A DNA stretch of 64,000 bases from Allium sativum (GCA_030737875.1 CM060920.1:480964861-481028860); one strand, 5' to 3'. Numbered from the stretch's first letter, positions 38,101-50,954 are shown. Translations and numbers: made by a program. Notes: generated by a model from the sequence alone, not told the origin.

Positions 38101-39562
38101 ACAACTCATCCTGCAGGATGTCGAGGGAATTTACAAAACTAGCCATAACCCCATCACTAGGTAGACTACCAAACACTACTCTCCGCCCATCATCCGCCCT
38201 CACTGTCACCAAAAAGCCCTCACAGTCTACCACCACCCCGTATCTTTGGAGCCAATCGACTCCTAATATAATGTCATACCCAGTAAAGCCCAAAACAAAG
38301 CAATCACAAACAAACATACATCCATGACTCGATAAGACCAAATTCCTGCAAATCATACTAAGACTAGTCGAACCACCAATCGGGTTCGTCACAACCAATG
38401 GTCTATCGACTATCTCGGGTTCCAGTCCCAACCTATCTACCAGGTCACTAGATATGAAGGAACGGGAAGCCCCAGTATCAAACAAAACTCGAACTGGTAC
38501 ATCATAAATAGAAAGCATACCTTGAACAACAACATTCTTTCCTTTCTCCGACGCAGTTGGGGCATTCGACGAAGAAGGAACAACATCAATAGCATATGCT
38601 TTAACAATCTGCTTCTCCTTAAGAGGTTGCGGACACTTATCCTTGAAATGTCCCACTTGACCACAGTTAAAGCACTTCTTATCCGCTGTCTTGGTCCGAC
38701 AATCTTTAGCATAATGGCCCTTCTTACCACAGCTGAAGCACTCAACATCCTTTTTGCTCTTTTTCTGTCCTCCCTTAGATTGGTCCTGCTTCCTCTTATT
38801 CTGAGAGTTATTCTTGCCTCCACCGCCTGCTTGCGGCTTTGGCCCTTCTGCAGATGCAACCTCAGTCTTTGACTTAGGGTAAAGACTCTTTGATCTCAAA
38901 GCTTTCCCCACAATCGATTCAAAAGTCTCATCGATGTGGTTGATAAGCCTTTCCCCCAAGTATCCATCCAAACCAGTAATGAACTTCTCATTCTTCTTCT
39001 CAGGAGTATCAATAAGAGATAGTCCATACTTCGACAAGGTGTCGAACTCAGCAATATAGTCAGAAACTGCCCTTCCGTTCTGCTTGAGTTCCAAGAACCT
39101 CTTGAACAACACTGACTTTTGGGCAGCTGGAATAAACTTCTCGCTAAAGCGAGCCTTGAACTGAACCCAAGTAACCTGATCCTCTGGAGTAGCTGTTCTA
39201 ATGGCATTCCACCAATTCATCGCTCGCCCTTGCAGCTGACGAGACGCTAGCCTTCTCTTCATCGCATCCTTAAGACCCAAGTCATCAAAGATACGATCAC
39301 AGCTATCCATTCAATCTTGAACATCTGTGGCCGACTCCGTCCCGTGGAACGGCTTCCCACCAAGGTTAGTGTAATCCTTGCACAACTTGGCGAAATCGAC
39401 CCTCGGTGCTTGCACTACTTGACCACCACCATTTCTGGGATTGGGAGCTGCCCCTTGCACTTCTCTAAGCATGTCTCTCATGAGGTCAGTAAACATCGCC
39501 CTCATGTCAGCAGCATTCCCATTATGGGCTCCCCTATCAGCACCTCTAACATATCGGCTCAT
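35187..39562 (-). pseudogene. gag-pol: Chromovirus gag-pol polyprotein, five disabling lesions
   Basis: The frame starts at the minus-strand ATG 39562 and would span about 1459 residues. Domains in order: gag capsid (about residues 88-205), two CCHC zinc knuckles (about 275-288 and 297-310), an aspartic protease with DTGAS (about 362), RT, RNase H with YTDA, DLELAA, FTDH and VADALS, an integrase HHCC finger (HHSKLTIHPG...CMNC), a DDE core (MDFIDG, SDRDP, QTERVN), and a C-terminal chromodomain-like segment. Lesions are a TGA at about 39311, a one-base deletion near 37795, a TAG at about 37730, and a TGA and TAG near 36504-36512. Position 37530-37532 also turns the RT FV(D)D motif into FVND. 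Together these rule out a functional copy. The products would cut, reverse-transcribe and integrate element DNA. Confidence 0.93.
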
Positions 39563-39747
39563 CGTCAATCTGTAAAAGGAAACGATTAACGACCCTATAG
39601 TGGTGCTAGTGCAGTACGACTTCATTCTTATACTACCAATAGTATATATATATAGCTTTTGGAAACTAAAGTAATCACAAATACGTGCTCTCATATACGT
39701 ACTATCTCTCCCTAGTGTCTTTCCCTAGGTTAACTACGCAACCTAGA

Positions 39748-39759
39748 GCTCTGATACCA
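39748..39759 (-). other. Primer binding site (initiator tRNA-Met), minus strand
   Basis: gctctgatacca is the exact complement of TGGTATCAGAGC and lies two bases from the 5' LTR border at 39762. Confidence 0.92.
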
Positions 39760-39761
39760 AG

Positions 39762-42334
39762 TGTGACGGCCCGGCCCGCACCAACCGACATTTACTCCAA
39801 ATGTGCGTTGTACACATGTCCAGTTAGCACGGAACGGGTCGTCAGAAGGAAAAGGAAGAAGGAAATTAACATACAAAGAACCTGTAGAATGTCTCACAGC
39901 GCATAGGATAAAATATAATAATAACATACTTGACATAAAACAGGTGAGACAGTGCATAAGATGAAACAACTAACATAGCAGCGGAAAATGTAAGTACAGC
40001 TTATGATCCAAAGTTAAACATTATTACAACTTTTCAAACTGTCTCAAAGCAAAATCAAGATAAAGGAGGTACACTACTAATGCCCAAGTAGCGACCACCA
40101 ACAACACAGAGAGAATATATATATATATCATACGTGGAAGCCTCCTGCCCGCCTCCGAATCAGCTACTCACACATCACTAGCAAACCTGTCTCTAGTCTG
40201 CTCGTGTGAGCACCCAGAGTAATAAGAGGAGACATAAAACTCTGGGTCAAACATAAAGTCTGGTATGAGCGATAAGCATCTAAAGTGAACAATAACAGGT
40301 AGACTAAAACATACCTGAACCTGCAACCAAAGAGTTAGCACTACATACTGTACAACACTCTAAGGTGTCATACCAAAGGTGTAAAGATACGGAGGTGGGG
40401 GTGTGCATGTCATAGTGATGGCAAACAATCAAACATAGCAACCATCCTCACATCTCTCACTCAATGCGTAAAGCATACGATATTCACCACTTCGATCACC
40501 CATCCTTGCTACGATCACTTTGCTCCATGAAGTCATAAATGGCTTCACTGCACTGATAACGTAGCCACTGATCCTTCGCTATGTCCACTTGCCCCATGGA
40601 GTTATTCACCCCATCTGCGCTGGCTCATAGTCTTACTACGCATCACCTTGCCCCTCGAGTCGTAATGACTCTACTGCACTGATAATGTAGTCTTGCTACC
40701 ATCACCTTACCCCTCGAGTCATAATGACTCTACTGCACTGATAAGTAGCCCATCATCCATTTTTAGTGGTGAATCGAAGTTATGAACGTCGACAACTCCT
40801 TAGCACACGTCCCGCAGCAAAGTCCAACCATGAAGTGAACTCATCGGTTCCCGACTGGATCCTGAGCTCTAACTTCCCAAATTGGACTACCTTTGCATCT
40901 CGGGTTATTGGTCAATACTGGGTCGGGTCGGATTCTCTTCAAGCCATCGGTTCGGGTCGGGTGTCCATTCTGAGTCGGGTCGGTGTGTTGTCCTCCCCTG
41001 TAGCGGTTCGGTTTAGGTTCCCAGCATTGCATCAGTTCAGGTCGGGTGTCCTTCTTCGGGTCGGGTGTCCCACTTCGGGTCGGGTCGGATGCCATCTCCC
41101 ATCCAGTTCGTACTTCCGCTCCGATCCGCTCCCTCGTTCTTCGCGTGCTCCGATCCGATCCCTCCCCCTTTATCTGATCCGATCCCAGTTCAATTAGTGT
41201 GGCCTTCCTTTTTTTCCAGTTTTCTCAAGTGTCAGGTTCCGATCCGATCGAATCCCTTGCCCAGTTCAACTTATCCGATCCGAGCCCCCATATCCGATCC
41301 GATCCGAAACCTGCACTGTTCCCTGAAACTTTTCCAGCAAGTGTTTACACCATTCGACGACGTTTTCGACCATTCTAACTATTGAAATCAATCACGAAGC
41401 ATATCATACAGTCATAGCAACATGCATAATCAACCACAAACATCAAAACATCAACATGATAGGTTAAAATGGATCAAACATACCCAAAATCCCATATTTC
41501 CCCTTAAGCATGTTTAGGTGAAACTAATGATAGGATTAACAAAACTTAACCAAATTAACCCAAATTCATATCAGAGGTCTAAAACATCATTTAAGATTTT
41601 ATAAACATTTTTCCAGAATTTTATCACGTTTAAATTCGCTAATTAACACTAATTACCCTTAACTAGCCATAATTAGTGTAAAACTATGCAAATCACTCAC
41701 CTTAGCCACAAATAAACTAAGATCTGAAATAAATCTCTGATTTGATGTGAATCCCAATGCTAAACAGCAGCTCCAATGTTGATTTGGTGTAGATCTCCCT
41801 TGATTAGATGTTGCTAAGCTTAATCCTTGATCAAAAGATGATTTGGAGGTGATTTAGAGGTTGGAGGCCATTATTAGGGTTCCTTGGTGATAAGTGGAGG
41901 CTAGAAAACTGAAATGGAATGATTCTCTAACTCATTTCAGCCTCCCTATAACCCTAATCCCGAAATGGGTTATGAGCATATTCACTAATCACCCTATTTG
42001 GCCCGGTTAAGTAGTTTTTCACCCTCCAAACCTTATTTCAGCCATATCTCCCAAACGGTAAGTCCTTTTGGCGATTATGACCACTCTACGGAAAGGTAAA
42101 CCATCAAACGAATCTAATGGAAGTGGTTTCAGGTCAAAATTCCTTTCCAATCAAAAGTTATGGCCCAAACAAGATCAGCTAGGGGCAAAATGGTCATTTA
42201 AAAATCGACAAAAATCATGAACATGAGAAATGACTCTAATGGATGTTTCCCAAAGTTACATGACCATACAACTTCATATGGGAAAGAAATAAATATTCTA
42301 CGATCCTCCGATGCGTAGAATGCGGGTTGTTACA
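39762..42334 (-). repeat. 5' LTR of chromovirus (2573 bp)
   Basis: Same sequence as 32322-35030 apart from scattered substitutions and two fewer 68 bp units. It ends ...TTGTTACA at 42334, followed by the 5 bp ttttt of the target duplication. Confidence 0.93.
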
Positions 42335-42339
42335 TTTTT

Positions 42340-42619
42340 GGATCGAGTGTTTCCAGAGCATTGATAGTCTTCCGCTGTATTAGTTTATTCGTTGCCGCTA
42401 CATTGTATTACAATTATTGTAATTTAATCTTCCGCTGTATTATAATTCGATGTACTCTGATATGTTATGTACTCTGATGTAACATTATTATGATGTTTAT
42501 AAAAGCCTTCTGTTATTTTTTCTGATGTGTTGTATGCCCAAAGTTAGCGTATGCGGGATTCGAACGGTCTTGGTCAATTTAGAGATCGACTAGGTCCGGG
42601 CGAAATTCGAATCGTTACA
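42340..42619 (+). repeat. Giant LTR, left copy, part 2
   Basis: It continues the giant LTR after the chromovirus and aligns with about 48589-48878 of the right copy (ttccgctgta, tgtactctgat and agttagcgtatgcggg are shared). It ends CGTTACA at 42619. Confidence 0.9.
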
Positions 42620-43060
42620 GTTGGTATCAGAGCTTTGGTTAGCACAAATCTTTGGGGGTATAACTCGTTAGAACTGAACAAAAGACTCATCAGAGGTAGG
42701 ATTAGTAATATCCTATAAAGGAATACTCATTAAAAATAGGATCAATAGCATCCTAGAATGAGATACTCGTTAGAGATGGGTTTAGTAATTCCCTAAAATG
42801 AGTTGAGAGTGACAAGTTTATAATTAACGTATTTGTGATTATATAAATAATCCAATCTTTGAAAATATGATTTTTGATATCTAAAAGTTATATATATTTG
42901 AAAAGCTAAACAACCAATCGATTGATGATTGTGTTGTGTGATTATTAGTTCAACTAATAAATTTTTTGAAACTAATAAAAGAATGAAAATTTAGTGGTTA
43001 GTAAAATAACTTTCAGCTCCGTTCCTTTTCGGGGACGAAAAGTTTTTAAGTGGGGGAGAT
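42620..43060 (+). other. Internal domain of giant-LTR element (441 bp, non-coding)
   Basis: It opens with the tRNA-Met primer site TGGTATCAGAGC at 42622-42633 and ends with ggggacgaaaag then the purine tract aagtgggggagat (about 43048-43060). Between them are three near-repeats of 'atactcattag...ggattagtaa...cctaaaatgag' at about 42685-42800, possibly part of an RNA packaging signal (inferred). No frame longer than a few dozen codons is present. Confidence 0.85.
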
Positions 43061-46000
43061 TGTAACAACCCAAAAAATCAAAGCCAATTTAAATTTTTTA
43101 TTTTGGCTATTTTATTAAATTTTAAATAACTGAAATAATTTATTTTAAATAATAACAGTTAAAAATTTATTTAAATCGAAATTTGAATTAATATATTTAT
43201 TTTAATTATAAAAGGAGTTAGAAATAGCGCGGCAGTTTGGAAATTTGAATTCGAACTTTGACTGAGTGTACAGGATGCAAAATAAATCGGATTTTGGTGA
43301 AACGAAAAATATTTAAATTTGTTTAAAAATATCTTTCAATGAATCCAAAAAATTGAAATTTCATAGCGGGAATCAAAAGTTATGGTCAGTTGAATATTCA
43401 GAATAATCACTATGGAATTTAGTATAATACGTAGCCCGTATAAATAGCCATTTTGCGAACGACCTCCATTTTCGACGAAACCGCGCTGGTTGGATCCGGA
43501 ATGTCAACTTATTGCAGGATTCCAATTTTTCAAAATTTTTGGAATTATTATGTGAGCGTGGCAAATGAAAATGTGTTTTGACAACTTCGGTCAATTTTGA
43601 TCGATTAGAAAATGGCCATTTTTCAAACGGTCTCCAAATTCGACGAAATTAATTTTGTTAGTACCGTATCGTCAAAACATAGCTAGATTTGTTTTTGTGA
43701 ATTTTTGGAGTCAGTATGTGGCCCCGGTAAATTAAAATGTACGATCAAAGTTAAATAATTAAATATTTTATATTTAAATTTAAAGAAAAACCTATCAAAA
43801 CAATCAAATTGGATAACGAGACGTATCCCATTGTGTCCGGAATGAGGGTATTTAGCAAGCGGCGATACTCGTTGGGTTTGATTTGGAGTTAGGAGCGATA
43901 CAGAAATTATATTGGAATTAAAAAGAATTAAATAAATAAAATAACAAAATGAAAATACGTATAAATACGTATACGGTATTCCGTATAACCCTAACTATTG
44001 TATGCCGCCGCCTTCTCTATCGTTTAATGGCGTAGAACGCTCTAAACAACCCTCCTCAAAATCGTTCGATCCTCACATCAAAAGCAACCGATCCTTAAGG
44101 CAATTTTGAAGATCATCACACAAACTCTAAATCCAACATGTAGGATCAAAAATAGTGGAGTATCCACTGAGATTCGTCGCCCCGAAGTAGCGATGTTCAT
44201 CGCGCCGCCACGTTCCCTCCCTGCTGTCGAGTTCGCCATCGCCACCACCAATAGGTGCACGCCTCCAAGCTCTCTGCCGTGGCACAACCTGATCGACACC
44301 CCATGCCTCGATTCGTGTGCAAAAGCTAACCCTAGGTTCGAACCTGGGTATTGAAAACCGTCGGCCTCAATTTGATTAGGAAGAAAGGTATTAATTAATT
44401 AATTAATTAATTAAATGTTACTAAATCCTTAGAAAATCATATCTTGTTCGAATTTAATCAGAATTCGACAAAACTGAATCCGTTGGAATCGCAACGATGA
44501 GATCTACATTTCAGAAGAGGCCGCAGAACTTTTGGAGAATTCGACAAATTTAGAATAATTAAAACAGTGAATTGAGATTTTTGAATCCGAATTAAATAAA
44601 TAAAGTTATATTAGGATGCAGACGGAGTTTAGAAATTCCCGACACCCATCGTCCACAGACCATGGATGACTTGATTGTATTGCGATATGGAATTGGTTGA
44701 TTTTTAGTGTTTTATTGTGGTTGAAATGAAATTGATTGATATTGTGGCATTAGATTGCCTAGAAAAATATATTAGGAAATTAAACCCCTTGTAAACGCCG
44801 TGAAGCCTAAGGTAGTGCGAGGAGCCGTACATCGGGACGGTGCCGGTTTTAATTGCCCTGTCCTTATGCTGTCGAAATTTTCTGAAATACTTATGTATTG
44901 AAAATTTATTCATGTTATAATATAAATTGGTTGAATAATAAAAATTAGTTTTTTATTAAATATATTAAATTAAAAATGCTCAATATTTGTAATGGAAAAT
45001 CTAATAATAAAAAGTTTACATTTTTATTGTAAAAAGATATGGTATGAAAATAATTCATTGTTGAATTAAAATTGTTAACAATAAAAAGTTCAAATTTTTA
45101 TTGTAAAAAGAGAATATAGGAAAATGATTCATTATTTTTGAATTAAAATTGTTAACAATAAAAAGTTCACATTTTTATTGTAAAAAGAGGTTATATGAAA
45201 ATAATACATTGTTGAATTAAAATTGTTAACAATAAAAAGTTCATATTTTTATTATCAAAAGAGAATATAGGAAAATGATTCATTATTTTTGAATTAAAAT
45301 TGTTAACAATAAAAAGTTCACATTTTTATTGTAAAAAGAGATTATATGAAAATAATACATTGTTGAATTAAAATTGTTAACAATAAAAAGTTCAAATTTT
45401 TATTATCAAAAGAGAATATAGGAAAATGATTCATTATTTTTGAATTAAAATTGTTAACAATAAAAAGTTCACATTTTTATTGTAAAAAGAGATTATATGA
45501 AAATAATACATTGTTGAATTAAAATTGTTAACAATAAAAAGTTCAAATTTTTATTGTAAAAAGAGAATATAGGAAAATGATTCATTATTTTTGAATTAAA
45601 ATTGTTAACAATAAAAAGTACACATTTTTATTATAAAAAGAGATTATATGAAAATAATTCATTTTTGAATTAAAATTGTTAACAATAAAAAGTTCATATT
45701 TTTATTGTCAAAAGAGAATATAAGAAAATAATTCATTTGTTGAATTAAGATTGTTAACAATAAAAGGTTTACATTTTTATTGTAAAAAAGAGAATATAGG
45801 AAAATGATTCAATGTTGCATTAAAATGTTTAACAATAAAAAGTTCACATTTTTATTGTCAAAAGAGAATATAGGATAATAATTCATTTTTTGAATTAAGA
45901 TTGTTAACAATAAAAAGTTTTCATTTTTATTGTAAAAAGAGAATATAGGAAAATGATTCAATGTTGCATTAAAATGTTTAACAATAGAAAAGATACATTT

Positions 46001-46820
46001 TTCTATGTAATGATAAAAAAATGCATTTTCTATACAATATGGAAAAGATTACAATTTTCTTTGTAATATAAAAAGAATACAAGTTTTATATGTAATATAA
46101 AAAGATTACGTTTTCCTTGCAAAATGAAAAGATTTCAGTTTCTATGTAATATAGAAATGATTACATTGTTTGTGCAAAATAAAAAGATAACATTTTCTTT
46201 GCAAAGTAAAGAGATTACATTTGCTTTGCAAAATAGAAAATTACATTTTTAGTTGTAATTAAAGAAAAGAATGAAAGATTGCATTTTTAATTGTAATCAA
46301 AGAAGAGAATGAAAGATTACATTTTTAATTGTAATCAAAGAAAAGAATGAAAGATTACATTTTTATCCGTAATCAAAGAAGAGAATAAAAAGATTACATT
46401 TTATTTGTAATGTAAAAAGGTTACATTTTTATGTAGTATCAAAAGATTACATTTTATACAATAAATAAAGAAATTACATTTTTCCAATGTAATACAAGAA
46501 TGATTAAAGAAATTACAATTTCCAATGTAATTATAGGTTGAAATAAGAAATTACATTTTCCAATGTAATTATATATTGAAATAAGAAATTTCCTTTTTCC
46601 AATGTAATAATATATTGAAATAAAAGATTACAATTTTAATGCTATAGATGAATGATAAAACCAATTACATTTTTATGTAATATATATGAATCATATAAAA
46701 GATTCCGTGTTAGAAGAAATTGTATTAACATTAAAAATTTCATTTTTAATGTAATATATGATTTCATATATAAAAGAAATTAATGTTGAATTGAAAAGGG
46801 TTTGAAGTCATTGAACGAAT

Positions 46821-46856
<36 letters not shown>

Positions 46857-48878
46857 TATAATAAAACGAATCACGCTGCTGTAGTTTGCGATTTGAAATC
46901 GTAAATTCAAACGATTATACCGAGAGATCCGACCGTCGGATTTTTCCAAAACCGGAACCGTTGGGTTCGTTTTGGAAAGATCTTTCCAACAATATAAAAT
47001 TCACTAAGATCCAATGGTTAGATTTTGAGAAATGTGTAAATCAAATTTTGATGAAAATAGCACCAGGGCCATGTAATTACCCGAAACGTCATTTAATTAA
47101 AAATGGCTATTTTTATATAAATAAAAATAGCGATAAATCGTTATAAAATATTATAAACGATATGGAGTGAAAAGAATTGATTTGAATGATATATATTCAC
47201 TAATTATTTGAAAAGACCGAGTCAATTCTCATTTCAAATAATTAATCGACGATTGGAAGTCGAAGATTTGAAGACGGTGGATTGAAGACCGACGATCTTC
47301 ACATCGAATGGATGACTACTGATTCTCTGGATTGGTTAGCTCCCAGAAAGGGGTTACAGTTAGTTGTCCGGACGTACTTGTTGATCGTCCGGATATGCGA
47401 GAGCCTCTCTTCTGTATTGGACATATGGAACGAGGAATAAGGTGTCTCCTGTTTCATTCAGACCCAGAACGGACATGTAAATGGATGTATGTCTGACATT
47501 GGATTTTATTCTGTGCTGATTGATTTCTATTAAATATATATCTGTTTGGTGACGGAGAATTTATTCTCTTGCTTAACACCCTTCTCTGAGACGTACGAGC
47601 TCAGAGATTATATATTGGTAGACATCAGTCGCATGGCGTGAACTGTCAATGTAGCATGCCAAGATAAATATGATCAAGGCTTATTGTTGAAAAGCAGAGC
47701 CTTGTGGTTGATGATCAAAGAACAGCCCATTTTAGGCGTAGCTTGTGCATAGCATAACTTCGCGAGCCTCGCACCCCGGTATGAACTAGAAACGGGAGAG
47801 GACTGCAGGGAGGACATACGTTTCTTTCTAGCTTGAAGTGGTGACAGGGTTTTGCAAGCCCTGACATTTTACTTATATGGATGATGGAATGAGGCGCCTC
47901 GGATTTGAGTCCCTAGTGGCTCTATATTTACACCTCATAGGGCGGGGAAACGTGTTCAGACATTACTAATCCATTAACATATTTGTGGACCGACCCTGAA
48001 GATCCAAGGTCCAGTTGCGACTGATCCAGAGACATGAGCTAGATTGTCTCGAATTCTGTAAGGACGATCCCTTGCCTTGGTTCATGATGAAAATCCAACT
48101 TCCAGTATGACACCATGCGGTTTTGATTGTATAACTAGTATGGCGACATAGTATATGGTAGCTATGCTATCAATGATTGATATATTATGATTGAAATGTT
48201 TTTGAAATATATATACACTAATAATAATATCAACTCCGTTTTATCGTATCAAGCATTTTTGACCATTATACGGTAAAACTCAATCCTCCGGTTTGCGTTG
48301 CATTGTGTGGTGGGACTTGAGTCTTATAATGGTTTCATTTTTCTAAAAAGCATTGCGTTTAACGATTTACTTTATTTATGCACTGGCAATCCAATGGAGT
48401 AAACCTGTTTCGCGTTAGCGGCGTGATCCTGTGGTTAGCCTTATTATTAAATAGGTTAAATAAGATTTCTCATACCAGTCCCATGACTGACCTTTAGTTT
48501 GTTTCACTTGCAAACTCGGATGCCCATATTTTCCACATGGGCAGTCGAGTAGCTTGTTTTGCAGATATTCATATATTGAGCAAGTTTCTGGATCGAATCT
48601 TAAAGCTGTGTCCCGAGCATTGATAGTCTTCCGTTGTGTTAATTTATTTGTTGCCGCTATATTGTATTACAATTATTGTAATTTAATCTTCCGCTGTATT
48701 ATAATTCAATGTACTCTGATATATTTTGTACTCTGATGTAACATTATTCTGATGTTTATAAAAGTCTTATGTTATTTGTTTTGATGTGTTGTATGCCCAA
48801 AGTTAGCGTATGCGGGATTTGAACGGTCTTGATCGATTTAGCGATCGATTAGGTCCAGGCGAAATTCGAATCGTTACA
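43061..48878 (+). repeat. Giant LTR, right copy (5818 bp)
   Basis: This uninterrupted copy starts TGTAACAACCC after the purine tract and ends CGTTACA before acttg. It contains the leader block (44106-44354), the hairpin array (44990-46760), an (AT)n run (46825-46853) and a 3' half (46860-48878). A diverged relative of that 3' half is found at 50678-53300 on the minus strand. Confidence 0.92.
44990..46760 (+). repeat. Tandem array of hairpin-forming units, right giant LTR
   Basis: About 13-14 units of 71-79 bp carry TTGTTAACAA and ACAATAAAAA...TTTTTATTGT dyads, then the shorter GATTACA...TGTAATC units. It has three or four more long units than the left LTR, which explains most of the length difference. 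Confidence 0.85.
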
Positions 48879-48883
48879 ACTTG
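48879..48883. repeat. Target-site duplication acttg, right
   Basis: Exact copy of 27199-27203. After it the split minus solo LTR resumes. Confidence 0.9.
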
Positions 48884-49363
48884 AGTACTGGGTTGACCCG
48901 GGTTGGGTCGTATTATATTTTTTTAATTATTTTTGTCTTATTTTTTCTATTTAATTTTTAAACAGCTATAACTTCTTCGTTTTAAGTCCGATTTTTACAA
49001 ACCAAATGCCTATTTTAGCCAAAATTTCGTAATGGACCCAATGGTACAAACTCTGTTGCCCCGTTCTCAATATTTTTCTGATTAATATTTATTTTCTCAA
49101 TTTATTCCTTAATTAATTAATTAATTAATTATTTTTTGTTAAAATTTGGGTTGTTATAATCAATGTGTTGATATGCCTTAAGGTAGTCGTCTTATTCGGT
49201 AATTATTATCTTATTTCGTTTTTGCTGTGAGTTAGTTTTATTTACTCTGATTATGCTTATGTTCATTAATAGCAGGTACCAGATTTATACTTTCCATGCT
49301 TGGATAGGTTTGAGTTTCGATTTTTTCGAAATTCTCAAGCTCAAAAAAGTGTTGGGTGTTACA

Positions 49364-50677
49364 ATGCTGATGTACCCTTTTAGGATAACTTACTCCTTTG
49401 TGTATTATTGTACTCTTTTTGTAATAAATGTTGTGTGTTTCCTTAGATGCATGAAGCTTGTATACTTTGTATTTTTAAGATCGAGTAAGTATGCATCTTC
49501 TGAGGGACATCAATATTTGATAGGTGACTTGCTTGTAGACTAAATTGCTTCCGTTGAACATTGTTTATATTGTCTTTATGTCTTGATTCATATTATTATA
49601 TTTGTTAAACATCGTAGGTTTTGGTTGAAGTAGCGGAAGTAAGACAAAGATCAGAGGTTGACGATGAAATTCAAAGTCTAAACAATTTTGACATTTTGGT
49701 TTGTAATTTGGTCCATTTATCGCTTGCGTTTTGTGTAATGGTTATATGTTAAATTGTGATATTTTGATGTTGTTTGATATTTGTTATGGATATTGAATGG
49801 TTGTATGTTAAATTATGATAGTTTGATGTTCGTCGAAATGGAATTTGCTTTTGGATACAAACTGTGATATGCTGTATTTATTTTGGGATATTGTTATATT
49901 ATATGTTGTATATTCTTATAGGTATATGCTTTGTGAAATTAGTTGAAGCATATTATGATTGTTATTAATTTAAATAAATTACCAATTACAAACCTGGTAT
50001 GATATTCCAGTCTGTAACAATTATAACTATTATTAAATTTATTATATGAAATAATCAGTTTTACATAATAACAATAATAACTGTTACATATTTAATATTT
50101 GTCACGATAATTAGTGTTATAAAAATAAATATTATGACGGTTACAAGTGTTATAAATTTTCCGGTACCGACGGTTATATAAGTGTGATAAAATCATAGTT
50201 TTGTAATAGTTATAATTGTTGTTGTATACACACTTTATAATGGTTATAACTATTACAATATTTGTGATAATAGTTAGTCACGTATGTTGTAGTAACTGTT
50301 ATAACTATTATACAATATATAAGTAACAGTATATAACTGTTAGGGAAATGCTTTCTGCTATTGTGCCCCAGGCCCAAAAATGGCCTCATCATCTTCCTCT
50401 ATAGAACTAAAATTAGCGTCAAAAAGACAGATTAACATGAGATAGGCGATCCGTCCAACCATGGTATGGTCGAGGATCTGGTGTAACCCCATATTCAGAT
50501 AAAGCTGCCCCAATAGGGTTCCTAGAAAATCTGCAAACTTAACCAATCTTCTTAGTGAAATTCGATACCCTACAGAATTCGCGTAGGGTTGATGAGATGA
50601 CCCAATGACCCCTTATCTCTGAACCGAACATAAACCATACTGGTCTGGTTCGAAAGGCAAGCATCCTAAGAAGGTTC
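49364..50677. other. Unassigned DNA between LTRs
   Basis: It starts right after the + gypsy LTR (possible target duplication atgct at 49364-49368). The stretch 49600-49740 has a codon-like look (GAAGTAGCGGAAGTAAGACAAAG) but no family I can name. 50341-50677 holds short minus-strand frames without known motifs. The repeat array between them is listed separately. Confidence 0.4.
49960..50345. repeat. Array of short 'ttataactgttac' type repeats
   Basis: About fifteen degenerate copies of gTTATAACtaTTAc and its complement occur in both orientations. Such arrays are typical of subterminal regions of CACTA-like or other TIR transposons, but no terminal inverted repeat was found. Confidence 0.5.
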
Positions 50678-50887
50678 TGTGATAAACCAAATTTCCGGCC
50701 TTTGATAGTCGATACTTAACACATCCACAGTTTTCGTGTACCACAAAATCAAATGTTGTAGACTCAATCCATAAGGATTTTATCAGAGAAAAACACAATG
50801 GAACATAAACAAAATATAATATTCAATATGTTACTTCACAGCGTAAACTTTTACATCATTTAAAAACACATTCTTACATTCTCAAAC

Positions 50888-50954
<67 letters not shown>

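Larger units (their letters stand above)
32322..42334 (-). mobile_element. Chromovirus (Ty3/gypsy, probably Tekay/Del) on minus strand, nearly complete but broken
   Basis: LTRs at 39762-42334 (5' on this strand) and 32322-35030 (3') flank a gag-pol region. The order gag, zinc knuckles, protease, RT, RNase H, integrase, chromodomain is that of Ty3/gypsy chromoviruses. The primer site and purine tract are in place. The LTRs are almost identical by eye outside a tandem repeat, so this is the youngest layer of the nest. Five lesions break the polyprotein. Tekay/Del is inferred from the chromodomain and integrase style. Confidence 0.93.
27204..48878 (+). mobile_element. Giant-LTR non-autonomous gypsy-like element with 441 bp internal region
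   Basis: Two direct LTRs (27204-42619 including a nested 10 kb element, and 43061-48878) start TGTAACAACCC and end CGTTACA. They flank a tRNA-Met primer site at 42622 and a purine tract at 43050. Exact 5 bp target duplications (acttg) bound it. The space between the LTRs is only 441 bp and encodes nothing, while each LTR is about 5.4-5.8 kb. The gypsy assignment rests on the termini, the primer type and the 'ggggacgaaaagttttTAAGTGGGGGAG' style end. It must have used another element's proteins. Confidence 0.9.
25994..49158 (-). mobile_element. Solo gypsy LTR on minus strand, split by the giant-LTR element
   Basis: The pieces are 25994-27203 and 48884-49158, total about 1.49 kb. On the minus strand the start is TATAACAACCC (49158, TG decayed to TA) and the end is GTGGTGTTACA (25994). 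A TTCCGCTG motif lies near its end, as in other LTRs here. Flanks atcga/atcaa form a 5 bp target duplication with one mismatch. No purine tract or primer site adjoins, so it is a solo LTR. Confidence 0.7.
22537..49363 (+). mobile_element. Gypsy 3' LTR, split by a 23 kb nested insertion
   Basis: The LTR runs 22537-25993 and resumes 49164-49363, about 3.66 kb in all. It starts TGCAACAACCCGG (TG-T changed to TG-C) after a purine tract and ends TTGGGTGTTACA. The left part stops before the usual LTR end, and the right part supplies it. The break is marked by atcga (25989-25993) and atcaa (49159-49163), one mismatch apart, flanking the inserted minus LTR. The 5' LTR was not found to the left. Confidence 0.75.

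Noticed and set aside
50210..50798. Minus-strand open frames as a host gene
   Set aside because: One runs across an LTR end, the others lack known motifs and sit in repeat DNA.
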